A DNA stretch of 64,000 nt, taken from NCBI RefSeq assembly GCF_003208655.1, contig NZ_QKLU01000006.1, positions 62,001-126,000 on the forward strand, given 5' to 3'. The stretch is from Pedobacter nutrimenti (lineage in GTDB: Bacteria; Bacteroidota; Bacteroidia; Sphingobacteriales; Sphingobacteriaceae). Within the stretch, counting starts at the first letter, position 1. The number at the start of each line of letters is the position of its first letter. Shown one piece after another: positions 26,515-35,569 of the stretch. Under the pieces are notes generated by a model. The model worked only from the letters and a program-made list of their open reading frames with translations. It was not told the DNA's origin and ran no database searches. A program made the translations under genes and the position numbers.

Positions 26515-27347
26515 TGGTGCTGGATTTTTTTTGTCCCAGATGGGGATTTGAAAATACAGACTGGGAGGAGTTCCTGGGACAGGTAAAGGCAGCGGGCTTT
26601 AAAGGAATAGAGTGGTTTCCCTATGGAGAATCGTCGGATATAGAAGAAGTTTGCCTGCTGTTAGAACGGCATAACCTGCAGTTTTCTATTGTGATGACTG
26701 TTGTTGGAGAAACACCTGATTTTGAAAGCTATTTGTTGAAACTCGAACAGCAACTCCTTGCTTTAAGCCAGATCGGAAAAAACAGCGTACGGCCATTATT
26801 TATCAGTGCCCAGGTTGGACGGGAATATTTCAGTGAAGAACAGATCCACAGATGCCTCTCTTGTTGTCTCGGTATTGGCCGGGACACAGGGGTGCCTGTT
26901 TATCAGGAAACCCACCGGAATAAGTGGTCCTTTGCAGTGCATGTGATGCCACAAATACTGGAAAAATACCCCGAACTGTTGCTCACACTGGATGTTTCGC
27001 ATTGGTTTTGTGTTTCGGAAAGCTACCTGGAAGATCAGCAGGCCGCACTGGATAGAGCTATTGAACGGGCCAGGCACGTCCATGCAAGAATCGGGCATAG
27101 CCAGGGTTCACAGGTGCCTGATCCTGCCCTTCCACAGTATGCCCAGGCCCTGGAAGCCCATTTAAAAATATGGGACAAATGGATCAGTCAGCGGAGGGCA
27201 TCCGGAGCAGCACGTTGTACCATGACCACCGAATTTGGGCCGCCTCCCTATCTGATCCAGACAAACAACAAGATTTCCGCCCGGCAGCAGCAATGGGACC
27301 TGAACCTTTGGATGAAGGACCTGCTGCACAGGCGTTACAATTTATAA
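26514..27347 (+). CDS. Sugar phosphate isomerase/epimerase-like TIM-barrel protein
   Basis: A 277-residue protein of the xylose-isomerase-like/AP endonuclease 2 superfamily. Plausible metal ligands: Glu in YQETHRN, Asp in LDVSHW, His in HARIGHSQG and Glu in TTEFGPP, spaced as in sugar isomerases and epimerases of this fold. No signal peptide, so cytoplasmic. It overlaps the dioxygenase gene by one base, a sign of tight coupling, and ends 7 bp before the GH106 gene. Substrate unknown; context suggests a monosaccharide made by the dioxygenase or released from the PUL 2 glycan. Confidence 0.8.
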   Translation: MVLDFFCPRWGFENTDWEEFLGQVKAAGFKGIEWFPYGESSDIEEVCLLLERHNLQFSIVMTVVGETPDFESYLLKLEQQLLALSQIGKNSVRPLFISAQVGREYFSEEQIHRCLSCCLGIGRDTGVPVYQETHRNKWSFAVHVMPQILEKYPELLLTLDVSHWFCVSESYLEDQQAALDRAIERARHVHARIGHSQGSQVPDPALPQYAQALEAHLKIWDKWISQRRASGAARCTMTTEFGPPPYLIQTNNKISARQQQWDLNLWMKDLLHRRYNL

Positions 27348-27354
27348 CACACAC

Positions 27355-30222
27355 ATGAAGAGAAGAAATTTTTTGATACAGGGTTCTTTAGCAGCCTCCG
27401 GTCTGGTTTTTATGAACGCGATCCCTTCCTTTGCCAGGTCGGTCCTGGAAAAAGGCACCCTGTTGCAAAACAATGATTTATATGATCTTTTTAAAAACCC
27501 GGAACTGTCTTACCGTCCTTTTGTACGCTGGTGGTGGAACGGGAACAAAATTGAAAAAGCAGAGCTGGCCAGGGAGCTCCGGATTTTAAAAGATGCCGGT
27601 ATAGGCGGTGTGGAAATCAACCCGATTTCCTTTCCTTCCCGTACAGACGATATGGGAAAACCCAGTATTGAATGGTTAAGCGAACAGTGGATAGACCTGC
27701 TGAAATTTACCCTGGAGGAAGCCAAATCTTTGGGTATGACCTGCGACCTGCTGGTGGGTACAGGTTTCCCCAGCGGTGGTGCCTTTCTGGAAGATGAGGA
27801 ACGTTCTCAGATCGTTGTTATTGCGGTAAAAAAAATGGAAGGACCGCTGGAAACAGAGTTGTCCCTTTTTGACCTTTGCAAAGAAGCCGATCCGGCCATT
27901 ACCAACCCCTATAGTGGAAGAAAAATGGAGGTCCTGGAAGTGAAAATGGTACCCGACCCACTTAGCCGGATGGAAGAGGTGACTGATCTTTCCGGACAGA
28001 TAAAAAGTGGAAGCATCAAAGTATCTGTCCCAAAAGGCAAACATGCCGTTTATGCCCTGGTGAAAGTAGAAGGATTTATGAAAGTGATCCAGGGAACCCC
28101 AGGAGGAATGGGACCTGTACTCAACCATTTTGATGGTAAAGCTGTCCGGAAATACCTGAACCACATGACCGATACCATTGAAAAAAGAATTGGCCCGCTT
28201 GCCCCGGATGTCCGCTCCTTTTTTGTAGACAGTATGGAAACCGAAGGGGCCAACTGGAACCATGATATGATGTCGGAATTTCAGAAAAGAAGAGGCTATG
28301 ATCTGTATCCCTATTTGCCTTTTATCCTGTTTAAAATAGGAGGGATGGGCAATACAGCGGATGCCGGTTATACCGTACAAACCAGTAAGGATTTTAAGCA
28401 GATGCAGGAGCGGATCAGGTACGATTTCGAGCTGACCAAAGCCGAATTGTTCCAGGAGCGCTTTGTACATAATTTTGCCACCTGGTGCAGCGATCATAAA
28501 ATCAAATCCAGGGCACAAGCCTATGGAAGGGGCTATTTTCTGCTGGAGGGCAGTTTTGAAATTGATATCCCGGAGTGTGAAACCTGGCTGAAATATGGTA
28601 TAGGCGATGATGTTTCTGAAAAGGAATTTGCCCAGTACCCATGGCATCTGGGACAGGGCAATACCATGATCAACAAGTATGTTTCCTCGGCGGCGCACCT
28701 GAAAGATAAAAAACTGGTGAGCTCTGAAGAACTGACCAATACCGCCATGGTGTTTAATGAAGACCTGGAAATCCTGAAAATTGCAGGTGACCAAAGCACC
28801 ATTTCGGGGGTTACCCACCCTATATTTCACGGCTTTAATTATTCTCCCAAAGATGCCGCTTTTCCGGGCTGGATCACCTATGGAGGTTATCTGAACGAGA
28901 AAAACAACATGTGGCCTTTTTTTAAATATTATACAGACTACCGGGCCAGGCTTTCTGCATTGCTGCAGCAGGCGACTATGTTTGCCGATATTGCCCTTTT
29001 GGCCCCGATTGCAGATCTGTGGGGAGAATATGGTGCACAAAATGAACCTTTTCCAACCGTGGTTTCTCCGGCTTATCAAATGCTGGTCTGGGAGGCCATT
29101 CACCAAAATGGAAATGCCTGCGACTATGTTTCAGAGCAGGTCATCCAGAATGCTGAAATGAAAAACGGGGGGCTCAATTATGGTAAACGTAAGTACAATA
29201 CCCTTTTCCTTATTGAAGTCCGCAGCCTGGACCCGGCCACCGCAAAAAAACTCTATGATTTTGTGGCCGCAGGAGGAAGGATTTTCTGTATGGAAGCTTA
29301 TCCCGAAAAATCAGCAGGCTGGAACAATTACCAGCAGCGGGATGAACAGGTCAGGTCCTGGGTCAACAAAATGAAGGCCTTTGCGGACCGCTTTATTTTT
29401 CTGAATAAACCTGCAGCCGATTTCACGGCCTGGTTTAAAGGTATTCAGGAACAATATAAGCTTCATCCTTATGTGCGCTTAAAAACACCGGTACGGGAGG
29501 TTACCCAAGTCCGTTACCAAACTAAACAGGCAGAGATTTTTCTGTTCAACAACAGCAGTAAACATCGTGTTTATAGCCTTGAAGCCAGCTTTAGCAAAGA
29601 GGTAACCTCCCAAAAACAAGCCTGGCTCTGGGACGCGGCCACTGGCGAACGCTTTAAACTGGAACTTAAAGAGGGCAAACTCCACCTGGAACTCGAACCT
29701 GCTGATTCCAGACTGGTCATTTTTGATCAGAACAGCAAAGGCGAAAACTGGAAAGCCAAACCATTAACAGGAAAAAATGCAATAGCCCTGGAGCAAAAAT
29801 GGTCGGCAGAGTTCCGTCATAGTGACGGATCGGTTAAAACCAAGGAAATGAATAAACTTTCAGACCTGAAAGAGTTGCCGGAAGAAGTTAATTTTTCGGG
29901 GACGGTCATTTACCGGAACACCTTCCAGCATTCCGGCCAGCAGGCCTTACAATACCTGAACCTGGGCAAGGTGTATGGCATTTCAAAGGTGCTCGTCAAT
30001 GGAAAAGATGCGGGAACCCAGTGGTATGGCCGCCGGATTTATAACATAGACCATTTATTGAAAAAAGGTACAAATCAATTGGAAATCCAGGTGATCACCA
30101 CCATGGGGAATTACATGAAAACCTTAAAAGACAATCCGGTTGCGCAATACTGGACCAATGAAAAGAGAAAAGTCCAGCCTTTGCAGTCCATGGGCCTGCA
30201 GGGGCCTGTTCATGTTTATTAA
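27355..30222 (+). CDS. GH106 family alpha-L-rhamnosidase
   Basis: A 955-residue exported glycosidase. The N-terminus KRRNFLIQGSLAASG resembles a twin-arginine signal, unlike the Sec signals of its neighbours. FVRWWWNGNKIEKAEL and GGVEINPISFPS near the start, DSMETEGANWNHDM and RRGYDLYPYLP in the middle are typical of GH106 alpha-L-rhamnosidases related to B. thetaiotaomicron BT0986. The last 150 residues form a galactose-binding-like beta-sandwich (LVNGKDAGTQWYGRR). It would release terminal L-rhamnose, which matches the adjoining rhamnose operon. Somewhat shorter than many GH106 proteins (about 1000-1150). Confidence 0.85.
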   Translation: MKRRNFLIQGSLAASGLVFMNAIPSFARSVLEKGTLLQNNDLYDLFKNPELSYRPFVRWWWNGNKIEKAELARELRILKDAGIGGVEINPISFPSRTDDMGKPSIEWLSEQWIDLLKFTLEEAKSLGMTCDLLVGTGFPSGGAFLEDEERSQIVVIAVKKMEGPLETELSLFDLCKEADPAITNPYSGRKMEVLEVKMVPDPLSRMEEVTDLSGQIKSGSIKVSVPKGKHAVYALVKVEGFMKVIQGTPGGMGPVLNHFDGKAVRKYLNHMTDTIEKRIGPLAPDVRSFFVDSMETEGANWNHDMMSEFQKRRGYDLYPYLPFILFKIGGMGNTADAGYTVQTSKDFKQMQERIRYDFELTKAELFQERFVHNFATWCSDHKIKSRAQAYGRGYFLLEGSFEIDIPECETWLKYGIGDDVSEKEFAQYPWHLGQGNTMINKYVSSAAHLKDKKLVSSEELTNTAMVFNEDLEILKIAGDQSTISGVTHPIFHGFNYSPKDAAFPGWITYGGYLNEKNNMWPFFKYYTDYRARLSALLQQATMFADIALLAPIADLWGEYGAQNEPFPTVVSPAYQMLVWEAIHQNGNACDYVSEQVIQNAEMKNGGLNYGKRKYNTLFLIEVRSLDPATAKKLYDFVAAGGRIFCMEAYPEKSAGWNNYQQRDEQVRSWVNKMKAFADRFIFLNKPAADFTAWFKGIQEQYKLHPYVRLKTPVREVTQVRYQTKQAEIFLFNNSSKHRVYSLEASFSKEVTSQKQAWLWDAATGERFKLELKEGKLHLELEPADSRLVIFDQNSKGENWKAKPLTGKNAIALEQKWSAEFRHSDGSVKTKEMNKLSDLKELPEEVNFSGTVIYRNTFQHSGQQALQYLNLGKVYGISKVLVNGKDAGTQWYGRRIYNIDHLLKKGTNQLEIQVITTMGNYMKTLKDNPVAQYWTNEKRKVQPLQSMGLQGPVHVY

Positions 30223-30234
30223 ACGCAGGAAAAT

Positions 30235-31701
30235 ATGAAATTTAAAAAATACATTTTAATTGCCCTGCTGCTCATCGAGTGTGCCACAGCCGGTGCAAAA
30301 GATTATAAGGCCTCGTTTTTTGGCATCCAGCCCGGGGGCCAGGTTTTAAACACCAAATCGATACAATTTGCCATAGACCACATTAGCGCCAGTGGAGGAG
30401 GACGACTGATTTTTGAAACCGGGAAATACCTTTCTGGCTCCATTTACCTGAAATCGGGTGTTACCCTGCACCTGGAAGAAGGGGCAACCCTGCTCGGTTC
30501 CTTAAACCCGATGGACTATGATAAGAAAATCTGGATGGCTTTTATTTTTGCCTACAACCAGCAAAATATTGGGATCACCGGAAAAGGGACTATAGACGGA
30601 CAGGGGAAATATGTGGCCAGAAATGTGGTGGAAATGATTGAAAAAGGCCTGATCAAAGACAGCTATAAATATGGGCGCCCCTCTGAAGGGAGCCGGCCGA
30701 TGATGCTGAACTTCCGGGAATGTAAGGACATTTTTGTCCAGGGGATTACTTTCCGGAATTCAGCCTGCTGGAACCAGACCTATGACCAGTGCAAAAACCT
30801 GGTGATCGATAGTGTTATTGTCGATAATGTGGCTTATTGGAACGAAGATGGGGTAGACCTGGTGGATTGTGAAGATGTCCGGGTGACCAATTGTTATATT
30901 GATGCAGCCGATGATGGGATCTGCCTGAAATCGCACGATGCCACCAAAGCCTGTAAAAACATCCTGATCAGCAACAATAAAATCCGGACCAGTGCCAACG
31001 GGATCAAATTCGGAACCGCTTCCAGGGGTGGTTTTTCCAATATCCGCATCCTGAACAATGTGGTTTTTGACACCTACCGTTCTGCCATTGCTCTGGAAGC
31101 GGTAGACTGTGGCTATATCGAAAACATAGAAATTGATGGCCTGGTTTCCCAGAATACGGGCAATTTGATTTTCCTCAGGACTGGAAAACGCTGGGGAGAA
31201 GGAAAAAGCCGTATGGAAAACATCCGGATCCGCAATGTGACCGCAGACATCCCCGCAGCCAAACCCGATGCGGCCTATGGCTACGAAGGACCTGAAGAAG
31301 ACCAGCCAAGAAACCTTTCTCCGGGCATTATGATCATGGGCATTCCCGAGGCCATGATTTCCGGGGTCATCCTGGAGAACATTACTTTCCGGCATGCGGG
31401 AGGGGGAAACATTCATTATGCGAATGTACCCTTGCAGCAATTGAACCTGATTCCTGAAATCCCGGCCAAGTATCCCGACTTTTCGATGTTTAAAGAACTT
31501 CCGGCCTGGGGCATATTTGTAAGACATGCCAAAAACCTGCAGTTTTCGGGCATCAGTATGGAATGCGAAAAAAATGATTTCAGGATGCCAATCGTATTGG
31601 ATAATGTGCAGCAAAGCCAGTTCAAAACTTTAAAAATTAAACAGGAAGGCCTGAAAAAAGAAATTTATCAAAACCGGAGTAAGGGAATTACCCTGCTTTA
31701 G
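30235..31701 (+). CDS. GH28-like secreted beta-helix glycosidase, copy 1
   Basis: A 488-residue exported right-handed beta-helix protein of the GH28 (polygalacturonase/rhamnogalacturonase) type. Signal peptide to about residue 21. The GH28 aspartates are present with normal spacing: Asp205 in NED and Asp226-Asp227 in AADDGIC. The canonical GHG motif, however, is replaced by SANG at 253-256, and RIK is not evident, so it is unlikely to be an ordinary polygalacturonase. It lies 12 bp after the rhamnosidase gene. The next gene is a close paralogue of equal length. Possible substrates are rhamnogalacturonan fragments or another galacturonate-bearing side chain. Confidence 0.8.
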   Translation: MKFKKYILIALLLIECATAGAKDYKASFFGIQPGGQVLNTKSIQFAIDHISASGGGRLIFETGKYLSGSIYLKSGVTLHLEEGATLLGSLNPMDYDKKIWMAFIFAYNQQNIGITGKGTIDGQGKYVARNVVEMIEKGLIKDSYKYGRPSEGSRPMMLNFRECKDIFVQGITFRNSACWNQTYDQCKNLVIDSVIVDNVAYWNEDGVDLVDCEDVRVTNCYIDAADDGICLKSHDATKACKNILISNNKIRTSANGIKFGTASRGGFSNIRILNNVVFDTYRSAIALEAVDCGYIENIEIDGLVSQNTGNLIFLRTGKRWGEGKSRMENIRIRNVTADIPAAKPDAAYGYEGPEEDQPRNLSPGIMIMGIPEAMISGVILENITFRHAGGGNIHYANVPLQQLNLIPEIPAKYPDFSMFKELPAWGIFVRHAKNLQFSGISMECEKNDFRMPIVLDNVQQSQFKTLKIKQEGLKKEIYQNRSKGITLL

Positions 31702-31717
31702 TAAAAAAATTAAACCA

Positions 31718-33184
31718 ATGAACATGAAAAAATATGTATTGCTGCTGCTGATTTGCCTGCAAGGCTTAACGCTTTTTGCAAAAGACTACAAAGCCTCTAC
31801 ATTTGGCATCCATTCAGATGGGACCACCTTAAATACCAGATCTATACAATTTGCAATTGATTACATCAGTGCTAATGGCGGTGGCCGCCTGGTGTTTTAT
31901 GTAGGCCGTTACCTGACCGGTTCGGTGTACCTGAAGTCCAATGTTACCCTTCATCTGGAAGAAGGTGCCGTATTACTGGGCTCATTGAATCCTTTTGACT
32001 ATGACAGAAAAGGTTTTTCGGCACTGGTTTTTGCTTTTAACCAGCAAAATATTGGCCTGACCGGACTGGGCATTATTGACGGACAAGGAAAGTACCTGGC
32101 CAGAAATGTAATTGACCAGATCGAAAAAGGATTGATCAAAGATGCCTATACCCATAGCCGGCCTTCTGCGGAAAACCGGGCCATGCTGGTGAATTTCAGG
32201 GAATGTAAAGAGGTAACGGTACGCGGGGTGACCTTTCGCAATTCGGCCAGCTGGACCCAAACCTATGATCAGTGTAAAAACCTCACCATTGACAGCATCC
32301 GGGTAGACAATACGGTGTACTGGAATGAAGATGGGGTGGACATTGTCGACTGTGAAGATGTTAAAATGACCAATTCTTATATCGATGCAGCCGATGACGG
32401 GATCTGCCTGAAATCGCACGATGCCACCAAAGCCTGCAAAAATATCCTGATCAGCAACAACAAGATCCGCTCGAGTGCCAATGGCATTAAGTTCGGAACA
32501 GTGTCTGCGGGTGGTTTTGTAAACATTAAAATCCTTAATAATGTCGTGTTTGATACCTACCGTTCGGCAATTGCGCTGGAAGCTGTAGATGGAGGGTATA
32601 TAGAAAATGTGGAAATAGACGGTCTGCAGTCCATCAATACCGGTAACCTGATTTTTCTCCGGACAGGAAAACGCTGGGGGGAGGGAAAAAGCCGTATGAA
32701 CAACATCCGCATCAGTAATGTAACGGCAGACATTCCTGCAAAAAAACCAGATGCCGGTTATGGTTATGAAGGACCGGAAGAAGACGAGCCCAGAAATATT
32801 TCACCAGCCATTATTGTGGCAGGTATTCCCGAATCAGTGATTTCCAATGTCAGTTTTAAAAACATCAGTTTCCGGCATGCCGGTGGTGGAAATATACAAT
32901 ATGCCAATGTGCCACTGGACAAACTGGAGCTGATTCCCGAACTTCCGGCCAAATACCCCGATTTCTCTATGTTTAAGGAGCTGCCTTCCTGGGGAATTTT
33001 TGCCAAACACGCCAAAGGGCTGCAGTTTTCGGGCATCAGTATGGAATGTGAAAGAAAAGATTTCAGGGTACCTGTGGTTTTGGATGATGTGCAGGAAAGT
33101 ACTTTTTCGGGGCTAAAAATTAAGCAAGCAGGAAAGAAAAAAGACATTCATCAAAATAATACTAAGGGGATACTGTTAAAGTAA
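31718..33184 (+). CDS. GH28-like secreted beta-helix glycosidase, copy 2
   Basis: A 488-residue paralogue of the preceding gene, the same length and clearly a tandem duplication. Signal peptide ending LFAK, NED and AADDGIC aspartates conserved, and the same SANG in place of GHG. An ATG two codons later (31724) is an equally good start. The two genes share a 38-base identical block (30916-30953 and 32399-32436) in the active-site region, while flanking codons differ at silent sites. The copies may cut the same bond or successive ones. A strong hairpin lies after this gene. Confidence 0.8.
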   Translation: MNMKKYVLLLLICLQGLTLFAKDYKASTFGIHSDGTTLNTRSIQFAIDYISANGGGRLVFYVGRYLTGSVYLKSNVTLHLEEGAVLLGSLNPFDYDRKGFSALVFAFNQQNIGLTGLGIIDGQGKYLARNVIDQIEKGLIKDAYTHSRPSAENRAMLVNFRECKEVTVRGVTFRNSASWTQTYDQCKNLTIDSIRVDNTVYWNEDGVDIVDCEDVKMTNSYIDAADDGICLKSHDATKACKNILISNNKIRSSANGIKFGTVSAGGFVNIKILNNVVFDTYRSAIALEAVDGGYIENVEIDGLQSINTGNLIFLRTGKRWGEGKSRMNNIRISNVTADIPAKKPDAGYGYEGPEEDEPRNISPAIIVAGIPESVISNVSFKNISFRHAGGGNIQYANVPLDKLELIPELPAKYPDFSMFKELPSWGIFAKHAKGLQFSGISMECERKDFRVPVVLDDVQESTFSGLKIKQAGKKKDIHQNNTKGILLK

Positions 33185-33210
33185 GTATTTTTATACCAGA
33201 TCCCCGATGC

Positions 33211-33245
33211 CTATGCCTGCCGGTAACTGATCCCGGCAGGCATAG
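33211..33245 (+). other. Perfect 13-bp intercistronic hairpin before the GH92 gene
   Basis: CTATGCCTGCCGG (33211-33223) pairs perfectly with CCGGCAGGCATAG (33233-33245) around a nine-base loop. No T-run follows, so it is not a classical terminator on the plus strand. It sits in the only large gap (90 bp) inside the PUL 2 enzyme run and could be an RNA-processing or stability element that separates the pectin-type enzymes from the GH92-peptidase part. Confidence 0.55.
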
Positions 33246-33274
33246 CCTCTTAAACCTACTAACAAAACAAACAG

Positions 33275-35566
33275 ATGAAAAGAATTTTATTTGGTCTTTT
33301 TGGTCTTTTTTGTGCTTCTGGTCTTCAGGCACAAAAACAAGCCTATCAGTATGTTAAGCCTATTATTGGTACAGAAAAGATGGGACATACCTATCCCGGT
33401 GCCACCGTGCCTTTTGGGGCAGTACAACTCAGTCCGGAAACCGATACCCTTTCTTACGAGCTGAATGGTAAATACAATGCAGATGTTTATAAATATTGTG
33501 CAGGTTACCAATATGCCGATAAAACCATCGTTGGTTTTAGCCATACCCATTTCAGTGGCACCGGACATTCTGATCTGGGCGATTTTCTGATCATGCCCAC
33601 CACCGGTAAACTTCAGCTGAACCCGGGAAGGGCAGACCAGGCCCGTAGTGGTTACCGCTCTGCCTATTCGCATCAAAATGAGGTTGCCCAGGCCAATTAT
33701 TATAAAGTAAAACTCGATGATTACAACATCACCGCAGAAATGACCACCAGCCCAAGGGTAGGATTTCATCAATATACTTTCCCCAAATCAGAGCAGTCGC
33801 ACATTCTGCTGGACCTGATGAGCGGGATCTATAATTATGACGATAAGAATGTCTGGACCTTTGTACGGGTGGTCAATGACACCCTGGTTACAGGTTATCG
33901 TCAAACTTCCGGATGGGCAAGGACCAGGACGGTTTATTTTGCAATGACCTTTTCGAAACCTTTTGTCGGTTATGGACAGAAAAACTATGATAGCAAACAG
34001 GTATATAAAGGCTTTTGGGGTAAATTTGACCAGACAAAAAATTTCCCGGAAATCGCGGGCAGAAAAATCAGGGCCTATTTTGATTTCAAAACCCAGGAAG
34101 GAGAAAAAATAAAAATCAAGTTTGCCCTCTCGCCGGTGAGCCAGGAAAATGCGCTGAACAATTTGAAAGCAGAAATACCGGGCTGGGATTTTGAAAAGGT
34201 AAAAAATGAGGGACAGCAGAGCTGGAACAAAGAACTGGACCGGATCAATGTGCAAACCCTCAACGAAGACGATAAGGTAAATTTTTATACCGCCATGTAT
34301 CACGCTTTTATCAATCCGACCATCTACACCGATGTAAACGGGGAATACAAAGGACTGGACCAGAATGTTCATAAGGCAAGTGGCTTTACCAATTACACCA
34401 CTTTTTCTTTGTGGGACACACACCGTGCCCTGCATCCCTTCTTTAACCTGATCCAGCCAAAACGCAATGCAGATATGGTTTCCTCTATGATGGCCCATTA
34501 CGACCAGAGTACCCTGCATATGTTGCCGATCTGGTCGCATTATGCCAATGACAACTGGTGCATGAGCGGTTACCACAGTGTCTCTGTGATTGCAGACGCC
34601 ATTATTAAAGGTACTTATACTGGAGATGCAGAAGCTGCATTGAATGCCTGTGTGACCACAGCGAAACACCGCAGTTATGAGGGCATCGGAGAATACATGG
34701 ACAGGGGGTACATCTCTTCAGAATCTAACCGGACCTCTGTTTCCAATACCCTGGAATATGCTTATGACGATTGGTGCATTGCCCAGCTGGCCAAAAAATT
34801 AAATAAAACAGCCATTTATGAGGAATTCATCAAAAGATCTCAAAACTGGAAAAATGTTTATGACGCCAAATCTGGTTTTATGCGACCTCGCTTAAAAGAC
34901 GGCAGCTTTAGAAAAGAATTTGATGTACTGACCACCAATGGACAAGGTTTTATAGAAGGGAATGCCTGGAATTTTAGCCTGTATGTTCCACACAATCCTG
35001 CAGAAATGGTGGCTTTAAGGGGTGGTAAAAAACATTTTGCTGCCCATTTGGATTCTCTGTTTACCATGCATTTACCGGATGAGTTTTTTGCAGAAACCGA
35101 AGACATTACCCGCGAGGGGATCATTGGCAATTATGTCCATGGCAATGAACCTGCACATCATGCGGTGTATTTGTACAATTATACCGATGCCCCCTGGAAA
35201 ACACAGGACAGGGTGCGCATGATCCTGAAAAAAATGTACCTGCCTACTTCAGATGGCCTGGGCGGAAATGACGATTGCGGACAAATGAGCGCCTGGTATA
35301 TTTTCAGTGCACTGGGCTTTTATCCGATGGCCCCGGGTTCGCTGAATTACGAACTGGGTAGTCCGGCCATTGTCCATGCTGAACTGAAACTGGAAAATGG
35401 TAAAACCTTTAAAGTGAATACAAAAAACCAAAGTGACAAAAATGTATATGTAGAAAAGGTATTATTGAATGGCAAAATACTGGACCGCAAATACATTAGC
35501 CATACAGAAATCATGAATGGTGGAGAAATCACCTTTTTTATGTCTTCAAAACCCAAAAAAGATTAA
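33275..35566 (+). CDS. GH92 family alpha-mannosidase-like protein
   Basis: A 763-residue exported protein with a signal peptide ending LQAQ. The start (YVKPIIGTEKMGHTYPGA, PFGAVQLSPET) and the region GGNDDCGQMSAWYIFSALGF followed by YPMAPGS are hallmarks of GH92, calcium-dependent exo-acting alpha-mannosidases mostly cutting alpha-1,2 links. HTHFSGTGHSDLGDF is also typical. Full normal length. Its presence with an S15 hydrolase and an M28 peptidase (4 and 7 bp gaps) suggests that the PUL acts on a glycoprotein or on a glycan that also contains mannose or a similar residue. Confidence 0.9.
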   Translation: MKRILFGLFGLFCASGLQAQKQAYQYVKPIIGTEKMGHTYPGATVPFGAVQLSPETDTLSYELNGKYNADVYKYCAGYQYADKTIVGFSHTHFSGTGHSDLGDFLIMPTTGKLQLNPGRADQARSGYRSAYSHQNEVAQANYYKVKLDDYNITAEMTTSPRVGFHQYTFPKSEQSHILLDLMSGIYNYDDKNVWTFVRVVNDTLVTGYRQTSGWARTRTVYFAMTFSKPFVGYGQKNYDSKQVYKGFWGKFDQTKNFPEIAGRKIRAYFDFKTQEGEKIKIKFALSPVSQENALNNLKAEIPGWDFEKVKNEGQQSWNKELDRINVQTLNEDDKVNFYTAMYHAFINPTIYTDVNGEYKGLDQNVHKASGFTNYTTFSLWDTHRALHPFFNLIQPKRNADMVSSMMAHYDQSTLHMLPIWSHYANDNWCMSGYHSVSVIADAIIKGTYTGDAEAALNACVTTAKHRSYEGIGEYMDRGYISSESNRTSVSNTLEYAYDDWCIAQLAKKLNKTAIYEEFIKRSQNWKNVYDAKSGFMRPRLKDGSFRKEFDVLTTNGQGFIEGNAWNFSLYVPHNPAEMVALRGGKKHFAAHLDSLFTMHLPDEFFAETEDITREGIIGNYVHGNEPAHHAVYLYNYTDAPWKTQDRVRMILKKMYLPTSDGLGGNDDCGQMSAWYIFSALGFYPMAPGSLNYELGSPAIVHAELKLENGKTFKVNTKNQSDKNVYVEKVLLNGKILDRKYISHTEIMNGGEITFFMSSKPKKD

Positions 35567-35569
35567 ACA

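Noticed and set aside
27676..29106. 476-codon open frame on the minus strand, antisense to the GH106 gene
   Set aside because: No family resemblance, unnatural composition, and full overlap with a well supported gene. It results from codon bias of the sense strand.
30760..31614. 284-codon minus-strand frame antisense to GH28-like copy 1
   Set aside because: The opposite strand has clear beta-helix protein motifs and a paralogue; the antisense frame is not kept open in copy 2 over the same length.
33788..34669. 293-codon minus-strand frame antisense to the GH92 gene
   Set aside because: Same reason: shadow of a confident gene without protein features or its own start context.
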